Below are positions 25,934 through 34,713 of a DNA stretch of 64,000 bases, piece after piece. Made by a program: the position numbers and the translations under genes. Source of the DNA: Modestobacter marinus (lineage in GTDB: Bacteria; Actinomycetota; Actinomycetes; Mycobacteriales; Geodermatophilaceae); contig NZ_JABGCH010000002.1 in assembly GCF_019799945.1 (NCBI RefSeq), forward strand, positions 124,001 through 188,000, written 5' to 3'. Numbering within the stretch: the stretch's first letter is position 1; every line of letters starts with the position of its first letter. A model generated the notes under the pieces. The model did not search any database. It saw only the letters and a program-made list of their open reading frames with translations, and had not been told where the DNA came from.

Positions 25934-26563
25934 TCAGTGCCGGCCGGGGTCGCCGTCCCGGGGGTGCCGCAGGCCGTGCAGGGCCGCCGCCACCACGCGG
26001 TCGGCGTACTCGGCGGTCAGCGGTCCGCTGTGCTGGAACCAGCGGCTGAGCAGCGGACCCCAGATCAGGTCGACGGCGAGGTCGAGGTCGAGGTCGGCGG
26101 GCAGCTGGCCGGCCCGCTGGGCGCTGCGCAGCCGGGTCTTCTTCAGGTCCGCCATCGGCCGGGCGAGCCGCTCCTCGTAGACCGCGGCGAGCCCGGGGTC
26201 GCGCAGGACCTCGGTGCTGAGCGCCCGCATCGGCTCGGCGTAGGCGGGGTCGTTGAGCTCGTCGACGGTGGCCCGCAGCACGACCTTGAGGTCGGCCTCC
26301 AGGTCGCCGGTGTCCGGGAGGGCGGACTCGCCGTCCTGCCCCTCGCTGAGCATCAGGAGGGCGTCGAAGAGGACGGCGGCCTTCGACGTCCACCAGCGGT
26401 AGATCGTCTGCTTGCCCACGCCGGCGGAGGCCGCGATGCCCTCCATGGTGAGGCGGGCGTAGCCGACCTCACCGACGAGCGCGAAGGCGGCGGTCAGGAT
26501 CGCCCGCCGGGCGCTCTCGCTGCGCCGGCGCGGGTCCGGCGCCGTCCGCGGCGCGATGGTCAT
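25934..26563 (-). CDS. TetR family transcriptional regulator
   Basis: 209-aa TetR/AcrR repressor. The HTH is at about 18-62: RRAILTAAFALVGEVGYARL, then TMEGIAASAGVGKQTIYRWW. The C-terminal domain (VVLRATVDELNDPAYAEPMR ...) is of the TetR_C_11-like group. A palindromic site stands 20 bases upstream of its ATG, suggesting autorepression. No divergently transcribed intact gene is present: the space to the right holds only a decayed DHFR-like fragment, which may have been the original target. Confidence 0.88.
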   Translation of the reverse strand: MTIAPRTAPDPRRRSESARRAILTAAFALVGEVGYARLTMEGIAASAGVGKQTIYRWWTSKAAVLFDALLMLSEGQDGESALPDTGDLEADLKVVLRATVDELNDPAYAEPMRALSTEVLRDPGLAAVYEERLARPMADLKKTRLRSAQRAGQLPADLDLDLAVDLIWGPLLSRWFQHSGPLTAEYADRVVAAALHGLRHPRDGDPGRH

Positions 26564-26583
26564 GGGCAGAGCGTAGCCGAACG

Positions 26584-26601
26584 AGACGGACCGTATCGTC
26601 T
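26584..26601. promoter_or_regulatory. TetR operator candidate
   Basis: AGACG and CGTCT form an inverted repeat with 8 bases between them (GACCGTAT), immediately before the tetR gene and next to a GCGTAGCC promoter-like string. Size and symmetry fit a TetR dimer site. Confidence 0.45.
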
Positions 26602-26650
26602 TGATGAGCTCGGGCCGCACCGCCGCTCCCCGGGCGCCCGTGCGGCCAGG

Positions 26651-26761
26651 ACGTCGGCGGGCGACCGCGCCGTGATGGTGCCCGGCGCGGGGGCGGCGCA
26701 GGCGCTGCTCGCGGCCGACCAGCTCGACGAGCTGGAGCTGCACCTCGTCCCGGTCCGGCGC
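26651..26761 (+). pseudogene. fragment of a RibD/DHFR-like gene
   Basis: One frame reads AGDRAVMVPGAGAAQALLAA then DQLDELELHLVPV, the well-known C-terminal segment of actinobacterial dihydrofolate-reductase-family proteins (usually followed by LLGAG). Both ends are missing: upstream is unrelated text and downstream it runs into the end of glgC. It lies where a TetR-controlled gene would be expected. Confidence 0.6.
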
Positions 26762-26773
26762 GAGCAGCGGCGG

Positions 26774-28006
26774 TCAGCTCCGGACCCGCAGGCCCTTGCC
26801 GATGACCACGATCCCGTTGTCGGAGACGGTGTAGAGCTCGCGGTCGCGGTCGAGGTCGACGCCGACCTTCGCGCCCTCGGGGACGACGACGTCCTTGTCG
26901 AGGATCGCGTTGCGAACCACGGCGTTCCGCCCGATCTGGACCCCCTGCATGAGCACCGAGGCGTCGACCTGGGCCCAGGAGTGCACGTGCGCTCCCGGCG
27001 AGAGGACCGACCGGCTCACGCTGGAACCGGACACCACGGACCCCGGCGAGAGCAGTGTCTCCACGGCCATCCCGACACGACCGGCCGAGCCGTGCACCGA
27101 CCGGGCCGGTGGCCACGGGTCCTGACTGGTCAGGATCGGCCACTCCGGGTTGTACAGGCTGAACTGCGGGTCGACGGAGATCAGGTCCATGTGGGCGTCG
27201 TAGAAGCTGTCCAGGGTCCCGACGTCACGCCAGTACCCGCGCTCGCTGTCCCGCTGGCCGGGGACGTCGTTGTCCCGGAAGTCGTACACGCCGGCCTCAC
27301 CGCGGTCGACGAGCATCGGCACGATGCTCCCACCCATGTCGTGCTTGCTGTCCGGGTCCGCTGCGTCCCGGTCCAGGACGTCGACGAGGACGCTGGTGGT
27401 GAACACGTAGTTGCCCATCGAGGCGAAGACCTCGTGGGGCGCATCCGGCAGGCCGCGGGCATCCGTGGGCTTCTCCCGGAACGCCGAGATCCGCCGGCCA
27501 CCCTCGTCGACCTCGATCACCCCGAACTGGTCGGCCATGGCCAGGGGCTGGCGGATGGCGGCAACGGTGACCCCGGCGCCGGACTCGATGTGCTGGTCGA
27601 CCATCTGCCGCGGGTCCATCCGGTAGATGTTGTCCGCACCGAAGACGACGACGTACTCGGGCGCCTCGTCATTGATCAGGTTCATGCTCTGGTGGATCGC
27701 GTCCGCGGACCCGGCGAACCAGCGTGGGCCCAACCGCTGTTGCGCCGGCACCGGGGTGACGTAGTTGCCCAGCAGCGTGGACAGCCGCCACGTCTTGCTG
27801 ATGTGCCGGTCCAGGGAGTGGCTCTTGTACTGGGTGAGCACCACCAGCTTGAGGTAGCCGCCGTTGACCAGGTTGGACAGGACGAAGTCGATCATGCGGT
27901 ACATGCCGCCGAACGGCACCGCCGGCTTCGCCCGGTCGGCGGTGAGGGGCATCAACCGCTTCCCCTCACCACCCGCGAGCACCATCGCGAGCACGTCAGT
28001 CGCCAC
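26774..28006 (-). CDS. glgC: glucose-1-phosphate adenylyltransferase
   Basis: Makes ADP-glucose from glucose 1-phosphate and ATP, the committed step of glycogen synthesis. 410 aa. Nucleotide-binding [11 protein letters not shown] (12-22) and [10 protein letters not shown] (25-34) are intact, as are the substrate motif FREKP and [13 protein letters not shown], and the C-terminal left-handed beta-helix begins near residue 300. GTG 28006 is preferred because a TACGTT box lies 8 bases upstream; the frame is open to a GTG eight codons earlier. No glgA is adjacent. Confidence 0.93.
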   Translation of the reverse strand: MATDVLAMVLAGGEGKRLMPLTADRAKPAVPFGGMYRMIDFVLSNLVNGGYLKLVVLTQYKSHSLDRHISKTWRLSTLLGNYVTPVPAQQRLGPRWFAGSADAIHQSMNLINDEAPEYVVVFGADNIYRMDPRQMVDQHIESGAGVTVAAIRQPLAMADQFGVIEVDEGGRRISAFREKPTDARGLPDAPHEVFASMGNYVFTTSVLVDVLDRDAADPDSKHDMGGSIVPMLVDRGEAGVYDFRDNDVPGQRDSERGYWRDVGTLDSFYDAHMDLISVDPQFSLYNPEWPILTSQDPWPPARSVHGSAGRVGMAVETLLSPGSVVSGSSVSRSVLSPGAHVHSWAQVDASVLMQGVQIGRNAVVRNAILDKDVVVPEGAKVGVDLDRDRELYTVSDNGIVVIGKGLRVRS

Positions 28007-28014
28007 GAACGCGG

Positions 28015-28020
28015 AACGTA
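28015..28020 (-). promoter_or_regulatory. -10 box TACGTT of leaderless glgC promoter
   Basis: TACGTT on the minus strand stands 8 bases before GTG 28006 of glgC, which has no ribosome-binding site. The 200 bases beyond it hold no gene. Confidence 0.4.
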
Positions 28021-28233
28021 GCCCTCGCACATGCCGTCGACCAGGGTCGTCGGCCCGGTGCGTTCACCGGGTCGGCGTGTGACGCAGGACACACCGGCCG
28101 ACGTCGGTTCCCAGACCGTCGGCAACGGGCTGCGGGGCGACCTGCTGACCCGCGAGTACCCGCCGGACGTGCAGGGCCGGGGTGCACGTGGCGTAGTGAT
28201 CGCCGCGGCGACGTGGGTGGCTCGTCGCGGTGA

Positions 28234-29199
28234 TCAGCGCGGGCCGGTGCCGGTGGACTGCCGTGTCGGCGATCGAGGAACGCGGGCAGCCTCGACCTCC
28301 GGCCAGGTCGGCGGGTTGGCACCCGGACGGGAGCAGGTGATCGAGGCGATGAGGCTGGCCTCGTCCAGAACGCTGATCAGGCTCGACTCGTCGATCGCGG
28401 ACAGGGCCTCGCGGCGGACACCGCCGATCAGGTCCGCACGGCGCAACCCGTCCAGCAACCCTGCGGTGAAGGAGTCACCCGCACCCACGGTGTCGACGAG
28501 GTCGATGGGGGTCGCCGGCCGGTTGAGCTCCAGGTGGGCCGTGACCGCGAAGACACCTTCACCGCCGCGGGTGACGACGACGAGGGGCGCACCCAACCCG
28601 AGCCAGTCCCTGGCCACCTCCTCGTCCCGGCGGTCGGGATAGAGCCAGTGCAGGTCCTCGTCGCTGACCTTGACCACGTCGGACAGGGCCACGAGGTGCT
28701 CGATCCCCGGCCTGGCCGCCTCCGGGGACCCAAGGAGGGCCGGGCGCACGTTGGGGTCGTAGGAGATGGTGACCCTCCCCCGCTCGCGCTCCCGTTCCAG
28801 GAGATCCGTCACCTGCGCCGCACCGGGCGCCAGGACGGTCGCCAGCGAGCCGGTGTGCAGGCACCGGGTCTCGATCGGCAGGGGCGCCAGGTCCCCGATG
28901 TCCCACTCGATGCGGAAGTCGTAGCTGGCGACCCCCGCGGCGAGGCTCGCCACGGCCAGGCTCGTCTTGGCGCCGGCATCGGACCCGCCGTCGACCCGGA
29001 CGCCGCTCTCCTCCAGGTGCGCGGACACCATCTCGCCGAAGGCATCCCGTCCGAGGCGCGTCCACAGCGTCACCTCGTCCCCGAGCCGGGCAAGCCCGAG
29101 CGCGACGTTGGCCGGGCTGCCGCCCGGGTGCGCGACGAGCGTTCGGCTGCCCCGTTGCCCCACCAGGTCGACGAGTGCTTCCCCCACCACCACGAACAT
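28234..29199 (-). CDS. PfkB family carbohydrate kinase, probable fructokinase
   Basis: Ribokinase-fold sugar kinase of 321 aa. The N-terminal substrate segment is GGSPANVALGLARLG (27-41) and the C-terminal signature DTVGAGDSFTAGLL holds the catalytic base Asp242 and the anion hole GAG. The sequence style (VVVGEALVDLV at the start) is that of fructokinases. It follows the fucP-type symporter gene by 69 bases on the same strand, so transporter plus kinase form a sugar uptake unit, fructose being the simplest proposal. Confidence 0.88.
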   Translation of the reverse strand: MFVVVGEALVDLVGQRGSRTLVAHPGGSPANVALGLARLGDEVTLWTRLGRDAFGEMVSAHLEESGVRVDGGSDAGAKTSLAVASLAAGVASYDFRIEWDIGDLAPLPIETRCLHTGSLATVLAPGAAQVTDLLERERERGRVTISYDPNVRPALLGSPEAARPGIEHLVALSDVVKVSDEDLHWLYPDRRDEEVARDWLGLGAPLVVVTRGGEGVFAVTAHLELNRPATPIDLVDTVGAGDSFTAGLLDGLRRADLIGGVRREALSAIDESSLISVLDEASLIASITCSRPGANPPTWPEVEAARVPRSPTRQSTGTGPR

Positions 29200-29268
29200 C
29201 CGCCTGCTCCTATCGACGAGAGCGTGTGCCGGTACCTCGGGGACCGGCGGGTGAGCACAGCCACCTGG

Positions 29269-30609
29269 TCAGTGCGCGGCACCCTCGGTCACGAGGGGGC
29301 CACCGTGCCGGGAGGACCGGAGGTCGAACAGCGCGTACGCCGCCACGAACGCGAGGCAGATCGCGGGGACCAGGAAGCCGATGTTCGTGTCGGCCGAGTC
29401 CATGATGAGGCCCTGGACGGGTGGCAGCAGCGCTCCCCCCAGGATGGCCATGACCAGACCTGCGGCGCCGAACTTGGTGTCCGGGCCCAGGCCCTGCAGC
29501 GCCACCCCGTAGATCGTCGGGAACATGAGCGACAGGCTCAGGGAGATGCCCACGACGGCGATCAGGCCCAGCATGTTGGGCGACACCACGGCCACCACGG
29601 AGAGCACGACGCCCAGCGCCGCCATGGCGAGGAGCAGCTTCGTCGGCCGGATGATCCCCAGCAGGTAGGTCATGACGAAGCGTGCGATGAGGAAGACGAT
29701 CAGGCTGGCCTGCAGGTACCACCCCGCGGTGTCCTCGGAGACACCCACCACGTCCATGGCGTACTGGATGGTGAACGACCACGCGCAGACCTGCGCACCG
29801 ACGTTGAGGAACTGGGCGGCCACCCCGAAGCGGTAGTGACGGTTGTGCCAGAGGCGGCCCGCTGCCCCGCCCGACGTCTCCTCCAGTCCGAAGTGGGCGT
29901 GTTCGTCGGGCGTGTCGATCTTCCGGAAGGCGATGAGCAGCCAGATGATCAGCAACGCGATGGCGATTCCGAGGTAGGGCCCGAGCACCAGGGACAGGTC
30001 CTGCTCCTGGGCACGTGCGAGCTCCGCCGGCGTCATGGACGCCTTCTCCTCGTCCTTCGTGATGCGGGGCAGGATGAGGACGGCCCCGAGCAGGACGCCG
30101 ATGTTCGCGCCCACCGGGTTGAACGCCTGCGCGAGGTTCAACCGCTGGGTGGCGCTGATCTCGGGACCCATCGCGATCACGAACGGATTGGCCGAGGTCT
30201 CGAGGATGGAGAGCCCGGCCGCGAGCACGAACAGCGCGATGAGGAAGAACCCGTAGGCGAGCAGCTGGCTCGCCGGGATGAAGAGGAACCCACCCAGCGT
30301 GGCCAGCCCCAGACCGGCGAGCACACCGGTCTTGTACCCGAACCGCCTGTTGATCAGGGCCGCGGGGATGGCGAGCGCGAAGTAGGCCCCGTAGTACGCG
30401 AACTGCACCAGCGCGGACTGGAAGTTCGACATCGTGAAGATCTGCCGGAACACACCGACGAGGACGTCCGTGAGGTTGGCCGCCGACCCCCACGCGGCGA
30501 AGCAGGCGACCACCAGGACGAACGGGACGGTGAGCCCTGGATAGACCAACCCGGCCTTGGCTGGTCCCCCGACGTTCGGTTGTTGCTGGAGCGGGGACGG
30601 TCGGGCCAT
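29269..30609 (-). CDS. fucP: sugar:H+ symporter, FucP family
   Basis: MFS permease of 446 aa with 12 helices. FucP-type features: LVQFAYYGAYFALAIPAALI, FGYKTGVLAGLGLATLGGFLF and ILETSANPFVIAMG with the family's Glu-Thr-Ala-Asn-Pro string; a second hallmark is GAAGLVMAILGGALLPPVQG. The family transports L-fucose, fructose, glucose and related sugars; with a fructokinase gene downstream, fructose is likely (inference). ATG 30609 has GGGTGG five bases before it; GTG 30618 is an alternative. A CRP/GlxR consensus site lies 39 bases upstream. Confidence 0.88.
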   Translation of the reverse strand: MARPSPLQQQPNVGGPAKAGLVYPGLTVPFVLVVACFAAWGSAANLTDVLVGVFRQIFTMSNFQSALVQFAYYGAYFALAIPAALINRRFGYKTGVLAGLGLATLGGFLFIPASQLLAYGFFLIALFVLAAGLSILETSANPFVIAMGPEISATQRLNLAQAFNPVGANIGVLLGAVLILPRITKDEEKASMTPAELARAQEQDLSLVLGPYLGIAIALLIIWLLIAFRKIDTPDEHAHFGLEETSGGAAGRLWHNRHYRFGVAAQFLNVGAQVCAWSFTIQYAMDVVGVSEDTAGWYLQASLIVFLIARFVMTYLLGIIRPTKLLLAMAALGVVLSVVAVVSPNMLGLIAVVGISLSLSLMFPTIYGVALQGLGPDTKFGAAGLVMAILGGALLPPVQGLIMDSADTNIGFLVPAICLAFVAAYALFDLRSSRHGGPLVTEGAAH

Positions 30610-30647
30610 GGGATCCACCCCTCACCGACGCGGGAAGGCAAGCTGCC

Positions 30648-30663
30648 TGTGACTCACGTCACA
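30648..30663. promoter_or_regulatory. CRP/GlxR-type operator
   Basis: TGTGACTCACGTCACA: the two arms TGTGA and TCACA are perfect and six bases apart, matching the consensus of cAMP-responsive CRP/GlxR regulators. It sits upstream of the fucP-fructokinase pair and nothing else, the sort of carbon-source gene that such regulators control. Confidence 0.7.
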
Positions 30664-30740
30664 CCCGCGCAGCGAGAGTAGCGGGGACCCGGGGCACATT
30701 CCAGCCGGGCTGACTCGCTCCCTGCGGATCCGCAGCGGCG

Positions 30741-31043
30741 CTACTTCTCGTCCATCAGCCGCAGGTCCGACGGTTCACGGAGCAGGTCCTCCAGGATGCG
30801 GTTGCCCTCGGTGTTGTAGGGCTGCTGCATGTGCTCGTCCCAGGCGGCACGGGACCGGAACATCTCGAGCATCACCCAGTTGTCCGGGTCGTCCTGTGGC
30901 TGCACGAGGTGCATGAAGACGCACCCGGGCTCGGTGAGGGTCTGCCTGCGCATGGACTGCAGCTGCGCCTCGGCCTCTGCGAGCCGGTCCTTGCGCGGCT
31001 TGATGGTGACGACGAGGAACAGCGCGCGATCCGGTTCGGTCAT
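30741..31043 (-). CDS. antibiotic biosynthesis monooxygenase (ABM) domain protein
   Basis: A dimeric alpha-beta barrel protein of 100 aa, the usual size. LFLVVTIKPRKDRLAEAEAQ forms the first strand and helix, EPGCVFMHLVQPQDDPDNWV the second and third strands, MLEMFRSRAAWDEHMQ the fourth. The set DEHMQQPYN is typical of YgiN-like quinol monooxygenases. Its substrate is unknown. Monocistronic. Confidence 0.85.
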   Translation of the reverse strand: MTEPDRALFLVVTIKPRKDRLAEAEAQLQSMRRQTLTEPGCVFMHLVQPQDDPDNWVMLEMFRSRAAWDEHMQQPYNTEGNRILEDLLREPSDLRLMDEK

Positions 31044-31307
31044 GGGCGCGTTCCTACACCCGCGCCGGGCCCCGCAGTGGAGTGCCAGGCGTCCAGCTCG
31101 GCTCCGCATCCGTTTCCACGGGCCGGGATGAGCGGTACGGTTCCGCCGTCGATCTCCTGCTGCCGGACCCCCGGAGCACCAGGTGGGCGAAGCGCCCATC
31201 CGCCTCTCCCGCCGTGGCCCGACGTCGGTTCGAGACCGGTGGTGGGCCCGCGACGTCGCCGCGTCGCCTCGGTCCGCGCGCGTCCAACGGTTGGTCCGGA
31301 GGAAGTC

Positions 31308-31769
31308 ATGCACCGTCACCTCGTCGTGGCGAACCAGTCGCTCGACAGCGACGAGCTCATGCAGCTCGTGCGTGAGCGCGTGGCCGCTGGTCCCGCCGAG
31401 TTCTGGTTCGTCGTGCCGGCGACGCCGGTGAAGGACCTCGCGACCAACGCCATGCCGGTCCCCATGCCCGTGATGGGCGGGACCCCGACGTTGCCGGCCC
31501 CGCCGGCGGAGGCGCGGAAGTTGGCGCAGGCCAAGCTCGACACCGTCCTGCAGAAGCTGACCACTGCGGGCGTGCGCGCGAACGGCACGGTGGGCGACCC
31601 GGACCCCGTGCGCGCGGTCGAGGAGGCCACGGCCACCGGCGAGTTCGACGAGATCATCGTGTCGACGCTCCCGGCGCGGGTGTCCCGCTGGCTGCACCAG
31701 GACCTGCCCGGTCGTCTGGAGCGCCGGTTCCACCTGCCCGTGACGCACGTGGCCGCCCGGGACGTGTGA
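31308..31769 (+). CDS. universal-stress-protein-like / USP fold protein
   Basis: 153-aa alpha/beta protein. HLVVANQSLDSDELMQLVRE starts it, AEFWFVVPATPV is the second strand, and the C-terminal DEIIVSTLPARVSRWLHQDL followed by LPGRLERRFHLPVTHV resembles the ATP-binding end of UspA-like domains. The middle (MPVPMPVMGGTPTLPAPP) is an unusual Pro/Met-rich loop. GGAGGA precedes the ATG at five bases. Probably a stress-related nucleotide-binding protein. Confidence 0.7.
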   Translation: MHRHLVVANQSLDSDELMQLVRERVAAGPAEFWFVVPATPVKDLATNAMPVPMPVMGGTPTLPAPPAEARKLAQAKLDTVLQKLTTAGVRANGTVGDPDPVRAVEEATATGEFDEIIVSTLPARVSRWLHQDLPGRLERRFHLPVTHVAARDV

Positions 31770-31938
31770 CCCTGACGGACCGGTCGGTGCCCTGCACCGG
31801 GGCCAACGGTCGTCGGCCAGGGCGGCAACGCCACGCCGTCGTGCGTGCGCGACCTCACCCTGACGACTGGAACAGTGCCCGAGCCCGCGTGGCTAGCCTT
31901 GGTGTCACTGTTCGATCACCGGAGAAAGAGGTGCCCGC

Positions 31939-32100
31939 ATGTCTCGTTTGACCACTCAGCTCGTCGAGGTCGCCCGCCGGAACCTCGATGCGTTCCTGCC
32001 CTGGAGTCCCCTCACCGGGCTCGGCCGGGCCAGCGAACTGGCCGCGCAGCACTCGGCCTTCGCCACCGAGCGCGAGCCCGAGGGGCGTTCCGCGGTCTGA
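31939..32100 (+). CDS. small protein, 53 aa, unknown
   Basis: A 53-codon frame with a good initiation region: GAAAGAGG about seven bases before the ATG, and a TAGCCT -10-like box at 31894-31899. The product begins MSRLTTQLVEVARRNLDAFL, a likely amphipathic helix, then PWSPLTGLGRASELAA and an acidic/basic end EREPEGRSAV. No homologue family is recognised; expression seems probable because promoter, ribosome-binding site and codon pattern agree. Confidence 0.6.
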   Translation: MSRLTTQLVEVARRNLDAFLPWSPLTGLGRASELAAQHSAFATEREPEGRSAV

Positions 32101-32522
32101 TCCACCGGTCCGCCACTGGACCGGGAAGCCACACCTGCACTCGGCTCTCCGTCGGACGACGCCGTCGCGGAGAGCGGGTCGTGCACCGCCGCTCACTCAC
32201 CCAGCACGTGCTGCATGAGCGCCTGGACGGCGGACTCCCGATCGCTGACGGTGGACGGCCCGATCCCCTCCGCCAGGCGCTGTGGACGTCCTCGCAGCCG
32301 GAGCGCATGGAGCGCCTCGCTGCCCGCAGAGCCCCCTGCGCCGGCCGGCGGCCTCCCCCACGCGGACAGGGGGCCCGGCGCGCAGGCCCGCGCCCGTGAT
32401 CGAGGGGATCACTGCGCCCAGCCACGGCGTGTGAGAGCCTGGTGCACCAGCCCGGCAGCAGCGCGGCGTGAGCCGCCCAGGTCCTGCCGGCACCTCGGCC
32501 AGCAGCGACATGCGGAGGCGGC
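32101..32522. other. 422-base region without a supported gene
   Basis: No complete gene is visible. On the minus strand one frame ending at 32193 reads ALHALRLRGRPQRLAEGIG then VSDRESAVQALMQHVLGE, protein-like text without a clear start, perhaps the end of a lost gene. The right end carries GGAGGCGGC, the ribosome-binding site of the histidine kinase gene. Confidence 0.4.
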
Positions 32523-34343
32523 GTGCCGCACTCGACCTCCTCGCTGATGCGGGCGACCACCTGGGTCACGCTGGTGCTGGGGACGGTCTACGCGGTCACC
32601 CTCGTGCCGGGGGTCCGCCCCACGCCGGGCTATCACGCGGGCATCGACTGGTGGCTCAACATGACCGTCGACGGCCTGGTCATCCTCGTGCTCGTGCTCC
32701 GCTGCGCGTTCGACCGCAGGGATCGGCTGGCCTGGCTGTTCATGACCGCGGGGCTCGTCACGGCCTTCGCCGCGAGCACCGCGTACTTCGCGTACTACCG
32801 GGACCTCGACCCGATCCCGAGCCCCTCGTGGGCGGATGCGGGGTGGGTGCTGTTCTACGCACTGCTCGCCATCGGACTGGTGCTCAGGTTGCGCGCCCGA
32901 GCGCGCAGGATGCCGTTCAGCCTCTCGCTCGACGGGCTGATCGCCGGCCTGACCGCCGCGGCGCTGGCCGAGACCTTCGTCGACGGAGCGCAGGTCCCGC
33001 TCGGCGACGACGGCGTCGCAGGGGTGACGGCGGCCTACCCCATCGCCGACCTGCTCCTCCTGGCCCTGGCTGTCGCCGCGCTCGCGATCCTCGGCGTCGG
33101 CGTCGGCTGGTCCTGGTGGCTGCTGTGCGCGTCGTTCGTCACCTTCTTCGTGACGGACGCGACATACGCGGGCCTGGTGGCCAGAGACGCCTACGCGGGC
33201 GGCCAGCCGGTCGACCTGGGGTGGCTCCTGGCGCGCCTGCTGCTGGCCGGCGCGGCGCTGGCCTCCCTGCGCCGGACAGAGGCTCGGCCCGTGGACCTCG
33301 AGGGGGTCAGCGTCCTGGCCCTTCCCGGTGTCTGCGGGCTGGCCGTCCTGGGGCTGTTGTCCTACGGCATCCACGCAGAGGTCAGCCCCCTCGCCGCTCT
33401 CATGGCGCTGACTGCCGGGGTGCTCATGGTCGGGCGCACCGCGCTGACGTTCCAGGAGCTCCGCCGCCTCACCGAGGACCGCCAGCGCGCTCTCAGTGAG
33501 CGCCTCGTCGAGATCCAGGACGACGAGCGGGCCCGCATCGCCGCCGACGTCCACGACGACTCCATCCAGGCGCTCGCGGCCGTGGACCTGCGCCTGGGCG
33601 CCCTCCGGAACCGGTTGCGCCACCGTGCACCCGGGGAGGCCGCCGCCGTCGAGATCGTGATGGACGCCGTGCACGGCGCGAGCGTCCGGCTCCGCCACCT
33701 GCTCTTCGAGTTGGAGACGCCTGTTCTCGACGCGTCCTTGACCGACGGGCTGCGTGACGCGGCGGTCCAGGTCTTCGAGGACAGCGACGTGGCGTGGTCT
33801 GTCGAGGACCGGGGGGAGGCCCCGTTGCCGCAGCAGACGCGGGTGTCGGCGTACCGGATCGCCCGCGAAGCGATGGTCAACGCCCGCAAGCACGCAGAGG
33901 CGCGCCGCGTGACCGTCACCGTCGACGCGACCGAGCGTGGCGTGGAGGTGCACGTCGTGGACGACGGCCGGGGCGTGGGCCATGCGGCATCCGCGCGGTC
34001 CGGGGGCCGTCACTCCGGGGTGGTGGCGATGCGCGACCGTGCGCTGGCGTCGGGCGGCTGGTGGCGGTCGGAGCTCGGTCCGGACGGCGTCGGCACGGCG
34101 GTGTCGTTCTTCCTGCCGATGTCCAGTGCAGGAGCCGCCGACGCGTCGCGGACGGCTCCGCAGTCAGCGGGAGAGCAGGTGGCGGACGAGGTCCGGCGCG
34201 CCGGGCACGCCGATGACGAGATGGCCCTGCAGGCACGTGCGCAGCAGCGCGGGGAGGTCGCCGGCGACGGTCCCCTTGAGCAGGTAGGCAGACCCACCGG
34301 CAGCCAGCACGGCCGTCCACGTCGCAAGGTCCGCTTGCGCTGA
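32523..34343 (+). CDS. NarL-type sensor histidine kinase (HisKA_3)
   Basis: Membrane sensor kinase of 606 aa. Eight or nine hydrophobic segments span about residues 9-310, with no extracytoplasmic sensing domain. The H box is RARIAADVHDDSIQALAAV with His at about residue 345, and the ATPase has REAMVNARKHAEA (N), VDDGRGV (G1) and a GVVAMRDRALASGG segment. The protein should end near FFLPMSS; the last 60 or so residues are the antisense image of the receiver gene on the other strand, so a stop may have been lost. GTG 32523 has GGAGG five bases upstream. Likely partner: the LuxR response regulator at 34714. Confidence 0.88.
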   Translation: MPHSTSSLMRATTWVTLVLGTVYAVTLVPGVRPTPGYHAGIDWWLNMTVDGLVILVLVLRCAFDRRDRLAWLFMTAGLVTAFAASTAYFAYYRDLDPIPSPSWADAGWVLFYALLAIGLVLRLRARARRMPFSLSLDGLIAGLTAAALAETFVDGAQVPLGDDGVAGVTAAYPIADLLLLALAVAALAILGVGVGWSWWLLCASFVTFFVTDATYAGLVARDAYAGGQPVDLGWLLARLLLAGAALASLRRTEARPVDLEGVSVLALPGVCGLAVLGLLSYGIHAEVSPLAALMALTAGVLMVGRTALTFQELRRLTEDRQRALSERLVEIQDDERARIAADVHDDSIQALAAVDLRLGALRNRLRHRAPGEAAAVEIVMDAVHGASVRLRHLLFELETPVLDASLTDGLRDAAVQVFEDSDVAWSVEDRGEAPLPQQTRVSAYRIAREAMVNARKHAEARRVTVTVDATERGVEVHVVDDGRGVGHAASARSGGRHSGVVAMRDRALASGGWWRSELGPDGVGTAVSFFLPMSSAGAADASRTAPQSAGEQVADEVRRAGHADDEMALQARAQQRGEVAGDGPLEQVGRPTGSQHGRPRRKVRLR

Positions 34344-34604
34344 CAACCCGACGACGACCGGCCGATGCGGCAGCGCGACCAGCCGCCGGACGAGGTCCGG
34401 CCCACCTCCCGACATCCGCACGTCGGTCAGGACGAGTGCCGCACGGAGCTCGCGAGCGGCAGTCACCGCGTCGTCACCGTTGGCCGCCGTCCCGACGACT
34501 GTGAAGTCCAGCTCCTGGTCCAGCAGCGCTGCCAGGGCGGACCTGATGCGCTGGTCGTCATCCGCGATGACGATGGCGGTCTCACCGCACCCTGAGGACG
34601 CCAC
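34164..34604 (-). CDS. stand-alone response regulator receiver domain
   Basis: A single CheY-like domain, 146 aa from GTG 34604. TAIVIADDDQRIRSAL carries the acidic pocket, LVLTDVRMSGGG the phospho-acceptor Asp, VVVGLSAQ the conserved Ser and AYLLKGTV the conserved Lys. It stops 20 residues after that Lys, so there is no DNA-binding output domain. It might quench phosphate or be a truncated NarL-type regulator. The frame is open to GTG 34682, which would put the repeated palindromic element inside the gene. Its 3' end overlaps the kinase gene by 180 bases, tail to tail. Confidence 0.75.
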   Translation of the reverse strand: MASSGCGETAIVIADDDQRIRSALAALLDQELDFTVVGTAANGDDAVTAARELRAALVLTDVRMSGGGPDLVRRLVALPHRPVVVGLSAQADLATWTAVLAAGGSAYLLKGTVAGDLPALLRTCLQGHLVIGVPGAPDLVRHLLSR

Positions 34605-34660
34605 GGGACCACGCTCGCCCACGGCCGTCGGGGTTGTCGTGATGCGAGCGCACCGAGCGT

Positions 34661-34680
34661 CTAGTGCGCGCGCACCAGAC
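34661..34680. promoter_or_regulatory. 20-base palindromic element, copy 1
   Basis: CTAGTGCGCGCGCACCAGAC, with a perfect inner palindrome GTGCGCGCGCAC. It lies 33 bases before the LuxR response regulator gene and at the head of the opposing receiver gene. A second copy, 18 of 20 bases identical, stands before the GGDEF-EAL gene at 35434. A half-site TGCGAGCGCACC occurs at 34643-34654. Candidate binding site for the local response regulator. Confidence 0.5.
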
Positions 34681-34713
34681 ACCCCCGGGCAGGTCGCATG
34701 TCAGACTCGGAAC

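Noticed and set aside
32193-32375. A short minus-strand gene ending VLGE
   Set aside because: Protein-like text but no credible start codon or ribosome-binding site and no continuation upstream; listed only as a possible remnant.
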